Shown here piece after piece: positions 24,743 to 33,496 of a stretch of 61,906 nucleotides of DNA. Location of the stretch: assembly GCA_003151955.1 (NCBI GenBank), contig PLZB01000051.1:1-61906 (forward strand), written 5' to 3'. A program made the position numbers and the translations under genes. The DNA comes from Acidimicrobiaceae bacterium (GTDB lineage Bacteria; Actinomycetota; Acidimicrobiia; Acidimicrobiales; UBA8190). How positions within the stretch are numbered: the first letter of the stretch is position 1; the number at the start of each line of letters is the position of its first letter. Under the pieces are notes generated by a model, which had not been told where the DNA came from, made no database searches, and saw nothing but the letters and a program-made list of their open reading frames with translations.

Positions 24743-26407
24743 GTGGCCACCGTGGGGCAGATCCGGCCCGAGTCTCGACGAAGCACCACCCCGGCCGATC
24801 GGGCCGCGGGTCCCCGGACCGCGGGTCCGGTCGAGCAGGACCGGGAGCTCCCCGTCGTCGGCCGGGACGGCCGGCCCGGGCCGGCCACCCCGGGGACGGT
24901 CCTCGCCCTCCAGGGGGCCGTCGGGAACCAGGCCGTCCAGCGACTCCTCACCACCCCGACCGGATCCGGCGGGGGCGGGGGCACCCAGGCCGAAGCCTGG
25001 ATCGCCTACGCCAAGGCCCGGCCCAAGCGGCTGCTCCGGACCCCCTTCGGGGAGGTCGACCGGGAGAGCGCCATCGAGCTGGTCCTGTCCGGGGAGTGGC
25101 ACCCGACCCGGACCACGGGGAGTGCCCCGGTCCACGCCAAGACCGGAGGCGGGATGCTGGCCTCGGCCCGCAGCGGACTGGAGCGGCTCGGGAAGCGCCT
25201 CTTCGGCGGGGGGGCCAAGAGCTTCCGGAGCAAGGAGCACAAGAAGGAGAAGGCCCGGAGGAAGGACATCCGGGAGACCCTGGCCAAGAAGCAGGAGGTC
25301 GCCTCCTGGCTCCCCACCCTGGCCGACCTGGCCGTGGCCCAGGACCGGACCGGTCTCACCTACGCCCGCCAGATCCAGGCCGCCCTCCTCCGACCCCGGC
25401 CCATGACGGCCGGGGAGACGGCCACGGCGACGACGGCCGAGCAGCTCCTCGAGGCCATCGCCGTCCCTGAGCACGAGGCCCTCGGCGACTTCGGCCAGGC
25501 CATCGCCCGGAACCTGACCCCCTTCGCCGCCCCCGACGGCGATCTCAGCGCCCTCCCCACCGTGGCCAAGCCGGTGACGGCGGTGACGACGCCCGAGGCG
25601 GGCGGGGCCAAGAATGTGACCGGGACCTCCAAGGAGACCCGGGCGGCCAAACGGGGGGAACCCCGCATCGGGTCCCACCGGGCCGCCCGCCGCTGGAAGC
25701 GGGGCGTCATCCCCAAGGCGGAGGGGCCGGAGCCGAGGACCTGGAAGCGCGGCGTCGTCGGCGCCGGGTCACTGGCCGGGGGCGGAGCCAAGACCAAGAA
25801 GGTCGGGAAGGCGGAGGCCAAGGCCAAGGCCGAGGTCAAGGAGGATCCCCGGGTCGCGCTCTGGAAGAAGGCGGTGGCCGACCGGGACAAGCTCCAGCTC
25901 AAGACCCCCTACGGCGAGGTCGACAAGGCCGGGGCCTTCGAGCTGATCCTGTCGGGGGAGTGGAAGCTCAAGCGGATCGGCGAGGCCGAGGCCAAGGCAC
26001 CGGGGATCGGCCAGAAGCTGTTCGGGGCGGCCCGGCGGGGTCTCAAGCGGATGGGGGACCACTTCTTCAAGGGCGGGGCCCGGAGCTACAGGTCGAAGAA
26101 GGCCCGGGCCGCCACCAAGCGCCGGAAGGACATCCGGGAGGCCATCCGCCAGAAGCAGGAGAAGGAGTCCTGGCTCCCCACCCTGGGTGCCCTCACCGTC
26201 GGGCAGAACTCCCGCCTGAAGACGGTGGCCGAGGAGCTGGGGGAGGTGCTCCGGCCCGGAGCCGAGAAGGTCGAGGGCGAGAAGGACCCCACCCGGGACG
26301 CGGCCCTGGCGGTCCTCGAGAAGATGGACATCGGTGTGGAAGAGGTCAGCAGCCCCGACTGGGTGGACCGGGGATCCCGGGCGCTGACGCCGTTCTCCAA
26401 GGTCTGA
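24743..26407 (+). CDS. Basic two-repeat protein with eCIS-effector-like N-terminal motif
   Basis: A 554-residue, Lys/Arg-rich protein of unknown function without signal peptide. Residues 56-69 read LQGAVGNQAVQRLL, the 'LQ..aGN.AV..LL' motif common near the N-terminus of actinobacterial proteins associated with extracellular contractile injection systems. Two homologous units of about 180 residues follow, at about 84-270 and 371-554, aligned through TPFGEVD/TPYGEVD, SGEWHPTR/SGEWKLKR, RRKDIRETL/RRKDIREAI, SWLPTL and LTPF. The linker carries two RxWKRGV copies. It has a leaderless-type start (TAACCT, 6 nt, GTG) and a YbjN-like gene 10 nt downstream. A cargo or effector with its chaperone is my inference; no injection-system gene is in the window. 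Confidence 0.55.
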   Translation: MATVGQIRPESRRSTTPADRAAGPRTAGPVEQDRELPVVGRDGRPGPATPGTVLALQGAVGNQAVQRLLTTPTGSGGGGGTQAEAWIAYAKARPKRLLRTPFGEVDRESAIELVLSGEWHPTRTTGSAPVHAKTGGGMLASARSGLERLGKRLFGGGAKSFRSKEHKKEKARRKDIRETLAKKQEVASWLPTLADLAVAQDRTGLTYARQIQAALLRPRPMTAGETATATTAEQLLEAIAVPEHEALGDFGQAIARNLTPFAAPDGDLSALPTVAKPVTAVTTPEAGGAKNVTGTSKETRAAKRGEPRIGSHRAARRWKRGVIPKAEGPEPRTWKRGVVGAGSLAGGGAKTKKVGKAEAKAKAEVKEDPRVALWKKAVADRDKLQLKTPYGEVDKAGAFELILSGEWKLKRIGEAEAKAPGIGQKLFGAARRGLKRMGDHFFKGGARSYRSKKARAATKRRKDIREAIRQKQEKESWLPTLGALTVGQNSRLKTVAEELGEVLRPGAEKVEGEKDPTRDAALAVLEKMDIGVEEVSSPDWVDRGSRALTPFSKV

Positions 26408-26417
26408 CCCGGTCCCG

Positions 26418-26927
26418 GTGGTCGTCGACGGGGACGCCGTCCTGGCCAGGCTGGCCCTCCTCCTGGCCGACGACTTCGAGGTGGCCCTGGAGCCGGCCCA
26501 GGGGTCGACCCCGGCCCAGCTGGCCCTCGAGCTCGAGCCGGACGCCCGGGGAAGGGTGCTGCGGCTCCAGGTCATGTTCCTCCCCGACCTCGACGACCCC
26601 GCCGTCATCCAGCTCTCGGTCGGTCTCCCCTACGCCTTCGACCCTGACGAGGTCGGTCCCCTCTGCCGGTTCCTCTGCAGGCTGAACACCGTCCTCCCCA
26701 TCGGCCAGTTCGGCCTCTTCGAGGAGGAGGGGCTCCTCTACTTCCGGGCCAACCTCCCCTTCGGTCCCGGGCAGCTCGACCTCGACCTGGTGGGCTGGTC
26801 CATGAGCACCGTCGAGTACCTGGTCGGGACCCTTGGCCCCCTGGTGGAGCAGGTGGCGGCCGGCCTCGACCTCGAGGAGGCCCGTCGGCTGATGGGAGCG
26901 CTGGTGGGGAGCGCCCCGGAGGACTGA
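26418..26927 (+). CDS. YbjN/T3SS-chaperone-like protein
   Basis: A 169-residue acidic protein (start GTG, 10 nt after the two-repeat gene). The central part LCRFLCRLNTVLPIGQFGLF followed by YFRANLPFGP and the amphipathic helix around VGTLGPLVEQV follow the YbjN/CesT-like fold, in which a curved sheet is packed against helices. Such proteins often act as secretion chaperones or stabilise a partner protein. Its acidic character complements the strongly basic neighbour, so a complex is plausible. The family call is by pattern only. Confidence 0.5.
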   Translation: MVVDGDAVLARLALLLADDFEVALEPAQGSTPAQLALELEPDARGRVLRLQVMFLPDLDDPAVIQLSVGLPYAFDPDEVGPLCRFLCRLNTVLPIGQFGLFEEEGLLYFRANLPFGPGQLDLDLVGWSMSTVEYLVGTLGPLVEQVAAGLDLEEARRLMGALVGSAPED

Positions 26928-26940
26928 TCGGCGCGTCAGG

Positions 26941-27387
26941 TCAGGGAGCGGGGTGCGAGCGGGTCCAGCTCATGAAGGCGATGGCGATCGTCTCGAAGTC
27001 CTGCTCGGGGATGGAGATCACCGGCTTGCGGACGTAGTTCCACCAGGTCGCCTTCTTCCGGACGAACCAGAGGTCGACGACGAGCGGCTTGAGGGGCATC
27101 CCCAGCCGCTCGGGCTGGACGGCGGTGATCTCGACCTTGGCCGACTCCTCGATGGTCTCCTCGCCCAGGGTCACCGGGGTCTTCTCGGCCGCCCCGAGGA
27201 ACTTGCCGATGGCGATGACCTGGGGCTCGTCCTTGTTGGGGTGACCCCAGGCGTTCTTCGAGGCGTAGACGACGCAGCGGTCGCTCTTGGCCAGGTTGCT
27301 GGCGTCGGTCCGGAAGGGGACTCGCTTCTCCTCGAGGACGAGTTTCAGCTCGGCTTCGTTGTCGCAGACGATGAACCAGGAGGCCAT
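26941..27387 (-). CDS. EVE-like PUA-superfamily protein
   Basis: A 148-residue protein with the layout of an EVE/YTH-type domain: SWFIVCDNEAE, PFRTDASNLAKSDRCVVYAS, QVIAIGKFLG, a central VEI strand, LWFVRKKATWW and a final helix DFETIAIAFMSW. EVE domains bind modified nucleobases and are found in modification-dependent restriction and in RNA metabolism; this one has no fused domain. It starts at an ATG preceded by TACTCT and a 6-nt gap, suggesting leaderless expression. It converges on the YbjN-like gene 13 nt away. The ligand is unknown. Confidence 0.5.
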   Translation of the reverse strand: MASWFIVCDNEAELKLVLEEKRVPFRTDASNLAKSDRCVVYASKNAWGHPNKDEPQVIAIGKFLGAAEKTPVTLGEETIEESAKVEITAVQPERLGMPLKPLVVDLWFVRKKATWWNYVRKPVISIPEQDFETIAIAFMSWTRSHPAP

Positions 27388-27534
27388 CCGGGGAGAGTAC
27401 CAGGACCGCCGTGGCCCCGACGGCGGCGGGCCGGTGGCGCCGGTCCGGGGCCCGTCGGAGGAGGAGGCGGACGCCGGCCGAGGCGGCCAGGATGGCCAGC
27501 GCCCGGGCCACGAACAGCCCGGCCCCGATGGCCA

Positions 27535-28974
27535 TCAGTCCGGTCCGGTGGCCTCGGCGACTGGGGCGGCCTCGGGGGTGGGGGTGGCGGCCGCCGAGGC
27601 GGCCAGGAGCTCGTCGAGGGCGACCTGGAGGCTCTCGACCAGGGGCCAGGGGTCGGGGAGGCTGGCCGGGCAGCCCAGGACGGAGACGTGGAGGGCGTCG
27701 ACGTAGCTCCAGGCCGTGATGTTGAGGCCGATCCCCTCCAGGATGGGACCGACGGAGTAGATGGCCTCGAGGGGGGTGTCCCCGAAGGCGAGGGGGTCCC
27801 GGGGGCCGGGGACATTGGAGAGGATCACGTTGAGGGGGGGACGGAGGTGGTTGGCCAGGCGGGTCAGCCCCCAGGTCCGGACGGTCAGGGCGTAGAGCTG
27901 GGGAGGGACGACGGCGGCCCGTTGCTCGAGGAGGTCGTTGCCGAAGACGGAGCGGACCTCCTTCGATGCCCTGGTCTCCGCCGCGATCGATCGGAGCCGC
28001 TCCAGGGGGTCGGCGATGTGGGTGCCGATGGCCACATAGAGGTTGTCGACCCGGTTCCCCTCCATCCGGAGGAGGTCGGGGTCGGTGGAGACGGGGACGC
28101 CGGCCACGAGGGAGCGGTCGGGGAGCTCGCCGGCGGCGAGGAGGCGGTCCCGGAGGGCGCCGGCGCAGACGGCCAGGTAGACGTCGTTGAGGGTGGTCCC
28201 CTGGTCCCGGCGGATCGACTTGAGGGCCTCGAGGGGGAGGGTGGTCATGGCGTAGGTCCGGCCGGCGTCGAGGGAGACGTTGAGGGAGGTGCGGGGGGTC
28301 TCGAAGGGGAGGGGGGGCTTCACGGCCATGGTCCGGCGTCGGGCCTGGGAGTCCCGGAGGCCCCGGACGCTGCGGGCCAGGAGCCGGGGGATGCCCTCGA
28401 GCCGGGTCAGGTGCTCCCGGGCCGCGAGCCGGAGGAGCTGGCGGCGGTTGGGGATGGCCTCGGGACGCCAGGGGTCCTCGGCCCCGGGGTCGTCCTCGGC
28501 GGCGCCCATGACGACGTTGCGGAGGAGGGCGACGGCGGCGGCCCCGTCGGCCAGGGCGTGGTGGATCTTGGCCACCACCGCCACCTGGTGGTCGGCGAGG
28601 CCCTCGACGACGACCATCTCCCAGAGGGGCCGGTCCCGGGGCAGCGGGGTCCCGGCCACCTGGGCCACCACGGCGGCCAGCTGGCGGGGACCGCCCGGGG
28701 GGAGGGCCCGGCGCCGGGTCACGTGCCGGGCCAGGTCGAAGTGGGGGTCCTCGACCCAGACGGGGTGGCCGAGGCCGAGGGGGACGGGGACGGTCCGTCG
28801 GCGGAACTGGGGGAGCCGGTGGAGCTGGTGGCCGATCCCACCGATGAGGTCGTCGAAGGAGAGCCCGGCCGGGAGCTTGGAGAGGTCGAGGACGGCCACC
28901 TTCAGGGTGTGCATGTGGGCCGTCGACGTCTCGGAGTAGAGGAACTTGGCGTCGAGCCCGAGCATCGGCTCCAC
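27535..28974 (-). CDS. Wax ester synthase/diacylglycerol acyltransferase (WS/DGAT)
   Basis: A 479-residue bifunctional acyltransferase that esterifies fatty alcohols or diacylglycerol with acyl-CoA to make storage lipid at the membrane. The active site HHxxxDG is IHHALADG near residue 138. PLWEMVVVEGL, the NDV segment (TTLNDVYLAV), the NRVDN segment and the late SNVPGP are all present. The ending is Ala/Thr/Pro-rich. The GTG start lies 3 nt after the stop of the alpha/beta hydrolase gene, so the two form an operon. A second WS/DGAT gene is on the other strand at 32.1 kb. Confidence 0.92.
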   Translation of the reverse strand: MEPMLGLDAKFLYSETSTAHMHTLKVAVLDLSKLPAGLSFDDLIGGIGHQLHRLPQFRRRTVPVPLGLGHPVWVEDPHFDLARHVTRRRALPPGGPRQLAAVVAQVAGTPLPRDRPLWEMVVVEGLADHQVAVVAKIHHALADGAAAVALLRNVVMGAAEDDPGAEDPWRPEAIPNRRQLLRLAAREHLTRLEGIPRLLARSVRGLRDSQARRRTMAVKPPLPFETPRTSLNVSLDAGRTYAMTTLPLEALKSIRRDQGTTLNDVYLAVCAGALRDRLLAAGELPDRSLVAGVPVSTDPDLLRMEGNRVDNLYVAIGTHIADPLERLRSIAAETRASKEVRSVFGNDLLEQRAAVVPPQLYALTVRTWGLTRLANHLRPPLNVILSNVPGPRDPLAFGDTPLEAIYSVGPILEGIGLNITAWSYVDALHVSVLGCPASLPDPWPLVESLQVALDELLAASAAATPTPEAAPVAEATGPD

Positions 28975-28977
28975 GGG

Positions 28978-30324
28978 TCAGTCCCCGGCGGGAGGCGGCG
29001 GGGCGGTGAGACCGGCGGAGCGCAGCGAGTCGACCAGGTAGTCGGCCACCTGGCGGGACCAGAGGTAGCCGACGTGGTTCCCGGGGTACCAGGAGATCGA
29101 GGGCCGGTCCCAGTGCTCCCAGAGCTGCTGGGCCTGGGCCGGGGTGGCCAGGCGGTCGGCGTGGCCGGCGAAGATGAAGCGGCGGTCATGGGGGACGAGG
29201 GCGGGGAACCGGAGGGGGGAGACGACCCGGTAGACGTCCTCGGCCACCCCGCCCAGGATGTGGTGCTCGACGGCGCGGGCCTGGATGTGGCGGGGGCTGT
29301 GGGCGTGGAAGAGGGCGGGGAAGTCGACGACGGGGACCCCGGCCACCACCACGTCGACACCCTCCTCGATCCCGGCCAGGAGGGAGACGACATAGCCGCC
29401 CAGGGAGATCCCGTAGAGGCCGATGGAGGTGGCTCCCTGGGTCCGGATCCAGCCGATGAGGCGGCGGATGTCCCAGACGGCCTGGGAGAGGCCGTGGACG
29501 GCGTTCATCAGGTCGAAGGAGAGGAGGGGCTCGCCGCTCACCGGGGTGACCTTGCGGGGGCCGTGGAGGGGGAGGACGGGCATGGCCACGTTGAGGCCGA
29601 GCTGGCGGTGGAGCTTGGCCACGTGGAGGCCCTGGAAGTCCATGAAGGGGTAGCCCATGCAGAAGCCGTGGACGCCGACCAGCCAGGGCCGGGGCTCCCG
29701 GTCCTCGTGGCGGACGAGGGTGGCGACGGCCTTGTGGTTGGGGGTGTAGGCCTCCCAGCGGTCCCCGCCGGGCTCCCCCCGGTGGCGGGTGTAGCCGCTC
29801 TCCCAGATGAGCTGCTCATAGGCGATGCCGAGGGCCCAGCCCCGGCGGCGGCGGATCTGGTTCTCGGTCAGGGCCGGGGGTTCCAGGTGGTAGCGGGCCG
29901 GGTCGTTCAGATACCCCCGCCGGGAGAACCGGGTCCGGGCCGTGGCCAGCTCCTGGCCGACCCGGGTGTAGTCGGCCCGGTGGGGGAAGCGGTTCGGGGT
30001 CATGGCCATGGCCAGGACGGCCTCGTCCATGGCCACGTGGGCGGCGAGTCCGAGGGAGAGGGTGGGGACGGGGAGGGTGTCGGTGCCCCGGCCCCGGGCC
30101 AGGGTGGAGCCGACGAAGCGGAGGGTCCGGGGGAGGGCCAGGGTGGCCCGGCTCAGGGCGTGGCGGCCCAGGAAGCGGTTGGTGGCCCGGTAGGGACCCC
30201 GGAGCCGGTCGACGAGGCTCGGGGCCGCCGACGGTTGGTCCAATTCGGAGACGTTTGGCGGAGACGGGCACGGTGCGGTCGGGTCCGGGTCGGCTGTGAC
30301 CAGGGATCCCCTCGCCTCTGCCAT
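28978..30324 (-). CDS. Alpha/beta hydrolase linked to WS/DGAT
   Basis: A 448-residue hydrolase with an N-terminal extension of about 180 residues before the catalytic fold. The oxyanion/HG region is WLVGVHGFCMGYPFMDF, the nucleophile elbow is GISLGGY near residue 306, an Asp lies in FAGHADRLATP and the histidine in PGNHVGYLW near 418. It is probably a lipase, thioesterase or acyl hydrolase acting in the storage-lipid locus; the exact substrate cannot be read. The ATG at 30324 is preferred because the upstream in-frame codons overlap the divergent promoter region. First gene of a two-gene operon. Confidence 0.8.
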   Translation of the reverse strand: MAEARGSLVTADPDPTAPCPSPPNVSELDQPSAAPSLVDRLRGPYRATNRFLGRHALSRATLALPRTLRFVGSTLARGRGTDTLPVPTLSLGLAAHVAMDEAVLAMAMTPNRFPHRADYTRVGQELATARTRFSRRGYLNDPARYHLEPPALTENQIRRRRGWALGIAYEQLIWESGYTRHRGEPGGDRWEAYTPNHKAVATLVRHEDREPRPWLVGVHGFCMGYPFMDFQGLHVAKLHRQLGLNVAMPVLPLHGPRKVTPVSGEPLLSFDLMNAVHGLSQAVWDIRRLIGWIRTQGATSIGLYGISLGGYVVSLLAGIEEGVDVVVAGVPVVDFPALFHAHSPRHIQARAVEHHILGGVAEDVYRVVSPLRFPALVPHDRRFIFAGHADRLATPAQAQQLWEHWDRPSISWYPGNHVGYLWSRQVADYLVDSLRSAGLTAPPPPAGD

Positions 30325-30434
30325 GGTCCTGCCCCCGATCTCTCGCCGTCCACGATCCGTGGTGGGCGCGTGACGCGCTGTTGGGGCCATACTACGTCCC
30401 AGGGAAGAGGTTCCGACGGACGCGGGGGGCGGTC

Positions 30435-32064
30435 ATGGAATTCAATCTGGCCGACCTCTTCGAGAGCATCGTCGACGCCGTGGGGGACCAGACGGCCATG
30501 GTCGTCGGGGACCGGCGGCTCAGCTACGCAGGTCTCGACGACCGGGCCAACGGGCTGGCCCACCTCCTCCTCGCCGCCGGGATCGGCCCGGGGGACCGGG
30601 TCGGGCTCCAGCTGGCCAACGGGACCGAGTACATCGAAGCCATGGTGGGGTGCTTCAAGATCCGGGCCATCCCGGTCAACGTGAACTACCGGTACGTGGC
30701 CGGGGAGCTCCGCTACCTCTACGCCGACGCCGGACTGGTCGGCCTGGTCTTCCACCGGCGCTTCGGGGGGGCGGTGGCCGAGGCTGTGGAGGCCATGGCC
30801 GAGCCGAGGATCCTCCTCGAGGTCGACGACGGGGGTGACGGGGCGGAGGGCGGGACCGGACCGGTCGGGGGGGGCGGCCGACTACGAGGGGGCCCTGACC
30901 GGCTCGTCCGGGGATCGGGGCTTCGGTCCCCGGTCGGCCGAGGACCGCTACTGCGTCTACACGGGGGGGACCACGGGGATGCCGAAGGGGGTCCTCTGGC
31001 GGTCGGAGGACATCTTCTTCGCCGCCATGGGGGGCGGGGACGCCTTCCAGACCGGCGACGTCGTGACCGCCCCGGAGCAGCTGGCCGAGCGGGTGGGCCG
31101 ACCCTGGATGACGGCCCTGGCGACCCCGCCCTTCATGCACGCCAGCGCCCACTGGCTGGCCTTCAGCACCCTCTTCGGCGGGGGGAAGATCGTGACGCTC
31201 CCCGGGGGCCGGTTCGACCCGGCCGAGGTCTGGCGGCTGGTCGAGGCCGAGGGGGTCAACGTCCTGGTGGTGGTGGGCGACGCCATGGCCCGGCCCCTGC
31301 TGGCCGAGCTCGAGGCCCGGCCCGGGGCCCACGAGCTGGGGTCGCTCCTCGCCGTCGGCTCGGGAGGGGCGGTCCTGTCCCCGTCGACGAAGGTGCAGCT
31401 GGCCGAGGCCCTCCCGGGGCGGATGGTGGTGGACGTGTTCGGGTCGTCGGAGACGGGCCAGGTGGGGGGGAGGCCTCCGGTCGACGACCCCTACGGGGCA
31501 CCCCGGTTGTCGGTGGACGCCAGGACGGACGTCCTCGACGGGGAGCTCCGGCCGGTGGTCCCGGGGTCGGGGGTGGTGGGACGGCTGGCCCGGGCCGGCC
31601 ACGTCCCGGTCGGCTACCTCGGGGACGAGGCCAAGTCGGCGGCGACGTTCGTCGAGCATGCCGGCCGGCGCTGGGCCCTGCCGGGGGATCTGGCCAGCGT
31701 GGAGGCGGACGGGACGATCGTGGTCCACGGCCGGGGGTCCCTGAGCATCAACACGGGCGGGGAGAAGGTCTTCCCCGACGAGGTCGAGGGGGCCCTCAAG
31801 AGCCATCCCGACGTCCTCGACGCCGTGGTGGTGGGGGTCCCCGACGAGCGGTTCGGGGAGAAGGTGGTGGCCGTGGTGGAGGCCCGGCCCGGCCGGACCG
31901 TCGAGGCGGTCCGGCTCCGGGAGCACTGCCGGGGCCTGCTGGCCGGCTACAAGATCCCCCGGGAGGTGGTCCTGACCGAGGAGGTCGTGCGGTCACCGAG
32001 CGGGAAGGCGGACTACCCCTGGGCCAGGGCGACGGCACTGGCCGCCCTCGGCGACGGGACCTGA
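30435..32064 (+). CDS. Acyl-CoA synthetase (AMP-forming), interrupted by a frameshift in a G8 tract
   Basis: An adenylate-forming fatty acyl-CoA ligase in two frames. From ATG 30435 the first frame gives the N-terminal fold (FESIVDAVGDQTAMV, then GDRVGLQLANGTEYIEAMVG and NYRYV). At 30867-30874 there is a run of eight G; beyond it the protein continues in the next frame with YTGGTTGMPKGVLW (P-loop), the FGSSETG motif, the GDLA hinge region, and NTGGEKVFPDEVE and SGKADYPW near the end. Seven G would restore one frame of about 540 residues. It may be a sequencing slip, a mutation or a phase-variable switch. It would activate fatty acids for the WS/DGAT encoded 11 nt downstream. Confidence 0.8.
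30867..30874 (+). repeat. G8 homopolymer at the frameshift point
   Basis: Eight consecutive G residues in the acyl-CoA synthetase gene. With seven, the reading frame runs smoothly (PVGGAADY). Such tracts are prone both to replication slippage and to sequencing error. Confidence 0.75.
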
Positions 32065-32075
32065 GGAGGACCGGC

Positions 32076-33482
32076 ATGGAGCGGATGACCCAGATGGACG
32101 CCTCGTTCGTCTACCTCGAGACCCCGACGATGCATATGCACGTGGTCGGGGTCCTGATCCTCGAGGCCCCGGGCCGGCGGAAGTCGTTCGGTCGGGCCCA
32201 GGTGGTCCGGGGCCTGGAGGAGCGGATCCACCTCATCCCCCAGCTCCGGCGGCGGATGCTGGCCGTGCCGGCCGGGATCGACCATCCCCTCTGGGTCGAG
32301 GACGGGGACTTCACCCTGGAGGACCACGTCCGGGCCGCCGACCTCCGGGCCCCGGTCCGGTGGTCCGAGCTGGAGGGGTTCGTGGCCGAGGTGGCCAGCC
32401 GCCCCCTGGACCGGGGCCGGCCCCTGTGGGAGATGCACGTGGTCGAGGGCCTCGAAGGGGGCCGGGTGGCCCTCGTGACGAAGCTCCACCACGCCATCAT
32501 GGACGGGGCCTCGGGCGGGGACCTCATGGCGTCGCTGTTCGACCTCACCGCCGGGGGGGACCCGGTGGCGGCGGCCGAGGTGCCCTGGAAGCCGGACCGG
32601 GTCCCGTCGGCGCCGTCGCTGGTGGGAGGGGCGTTGGTGTCCTGGGCGGCCCGGCAGCGGGAGGTCCCCCGGGCCCTGGCCCGGACCCTCGGGAGCACCG
32701 TGGGGGGGGCCCGGACCTGGCGGTCCCAGCGCTCGAGCGGGACGGGGACACCGCTGCTGGCGCCCCGGACGCCGTTCAACGGGCCCATCTCGGCGGCCCG
32801 GGCCGTCAGCCTCACCATGGTCGACCTCGACGAGGTCAGGGAGATCCGGAAGGCCTTCGGGACCACCGTCAACGACGTCGTCCTGGCCGCCGTGGCCACC
32901 TCGCTGCGGGAGTACCTCCTCGACCGGGGCGGGCTCCCGGCCGCTCCCCTCGTGGTCTCGGTCCCCGTCGACGTCCGGTCCGAGGGGGGGACGGGGGCCA
33001 ACCAGGTCTCGAACATGATGGTCCAACTCCCCCTCGAGCCCGGGGAGCCCCTGGCCCGGTTGGAGGCGGTCCACCGCAACGCCACCGCGGCCAAGGCCCT
33101 CCACAGCGCCTTCGGGGGATCCTCGCTCCAGGACATGACGGGGCTGGTGGCCCCGACGGTGATGGCCGGGATGGCCCGGCTCTACAGCGGGCTCCGGCTG
33201 GCCCGGTTCCACCGGCCGGTGATGAACCTCATCATCTCGAACGTCCCGGGGCCGCCCATCGACCTCTACCTGGCCGGGGCCCGGGTGGCCGGGATCTTCC
33301 CCATGGGACCGGTCATGGAGGGGAGCGGGTTGAACGTCACCGTCCTCTCCGAGGCCCACCACCTCGACGTCGGGGTCATGGCCTGCGCCGAGCTGGTCGA
33401 CGACGTGGGGGCGGTCGGCCGGGGCATCGTCGAGGCGGTGGCCGAGCTCCTGGCCCTGGCCCGGGACCACCCGGTCGGCTGA
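32076..33482 (+). CDS. Wax ester synthase/diacylglycerol acyltransferase (WS/DGAT), second copy
   Basis: A 468-residue acyltransferase paralogous to the one at 27.5 kb. It begins MERMTQMDASFVYLETP, typical of the family, and has the catalytic HHAIMDG near residue 137, PLWEMHVVEGL, TTVNDVVLA, a NQVSNM segment and SNVPGPP. It catalyses the last step of triacylglycerol or wax ester formation. GAGGAGGA just before the ATG is a strong ribosome site. It is in an operon with the acyl-CoA synthetase (11 nt apart), so fatty acid activation and esterification are encoded together. Confidence 0.92.
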   Translation: MERMTQMDASFVYLETPTMHMHVVGVLILEAPGRRKSFGRAQVVRGLEERIHLIPQLRRRMLAVPAGIDHPLWVEDGDFTLEDHVRAADLRAPVRWSELEGFVAEVASRPLDRGRPLWEMHVVEGLEGGRVALVTKLHHAIMDGASGGDLMASLFDLTAGGDPVAAAEVPWKPDRVPSAPSLVGGALVSWAARQREVPRALARTLGSTVGGARTWRSQRSSGTGTPLLAPRTPFNGPISAARAVSLTMVDLDEVREIRKAFGTTVNDVVLAAVATSLREYLLDRGGLPAAPLVVSVPVDVRSEGGTGANQVSNMMVQLPLEPGEPLARLEAVHRNATAAKALHSAFGGSSLQDMTGLVAPTVMAGMARLYSGLRLARFHRPVMNLIISNVPGPPIDLYLAGARVAGIFPMGPVMEGSGLNVTVLSEAHHLDVGVMACAELVDDVGAVGRGIVEAVAELLALARDHPVG

Positions 33483-33496
33483 GATCGGGCCGTCTT

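Noticed and set aside
27388..27535. Small minus-strand frame with an ATGA overlap to the WS/DGAT stop and a hydrophobic start
   Set aside because: It runs through the EVE-like gene in another frame, resembles nothing, and such overlaps are common by chance.
30381..33482. A continuous 1,033-codon frame joining the acyl-CoA synthetase N-terminus to the WS/DGAT
   Set aside because: Between about 30880 and 32075 this frame gives low-complexity Gly/Arg-rich sequence, while the true synthetase motifs lie in the neighbouring frame.
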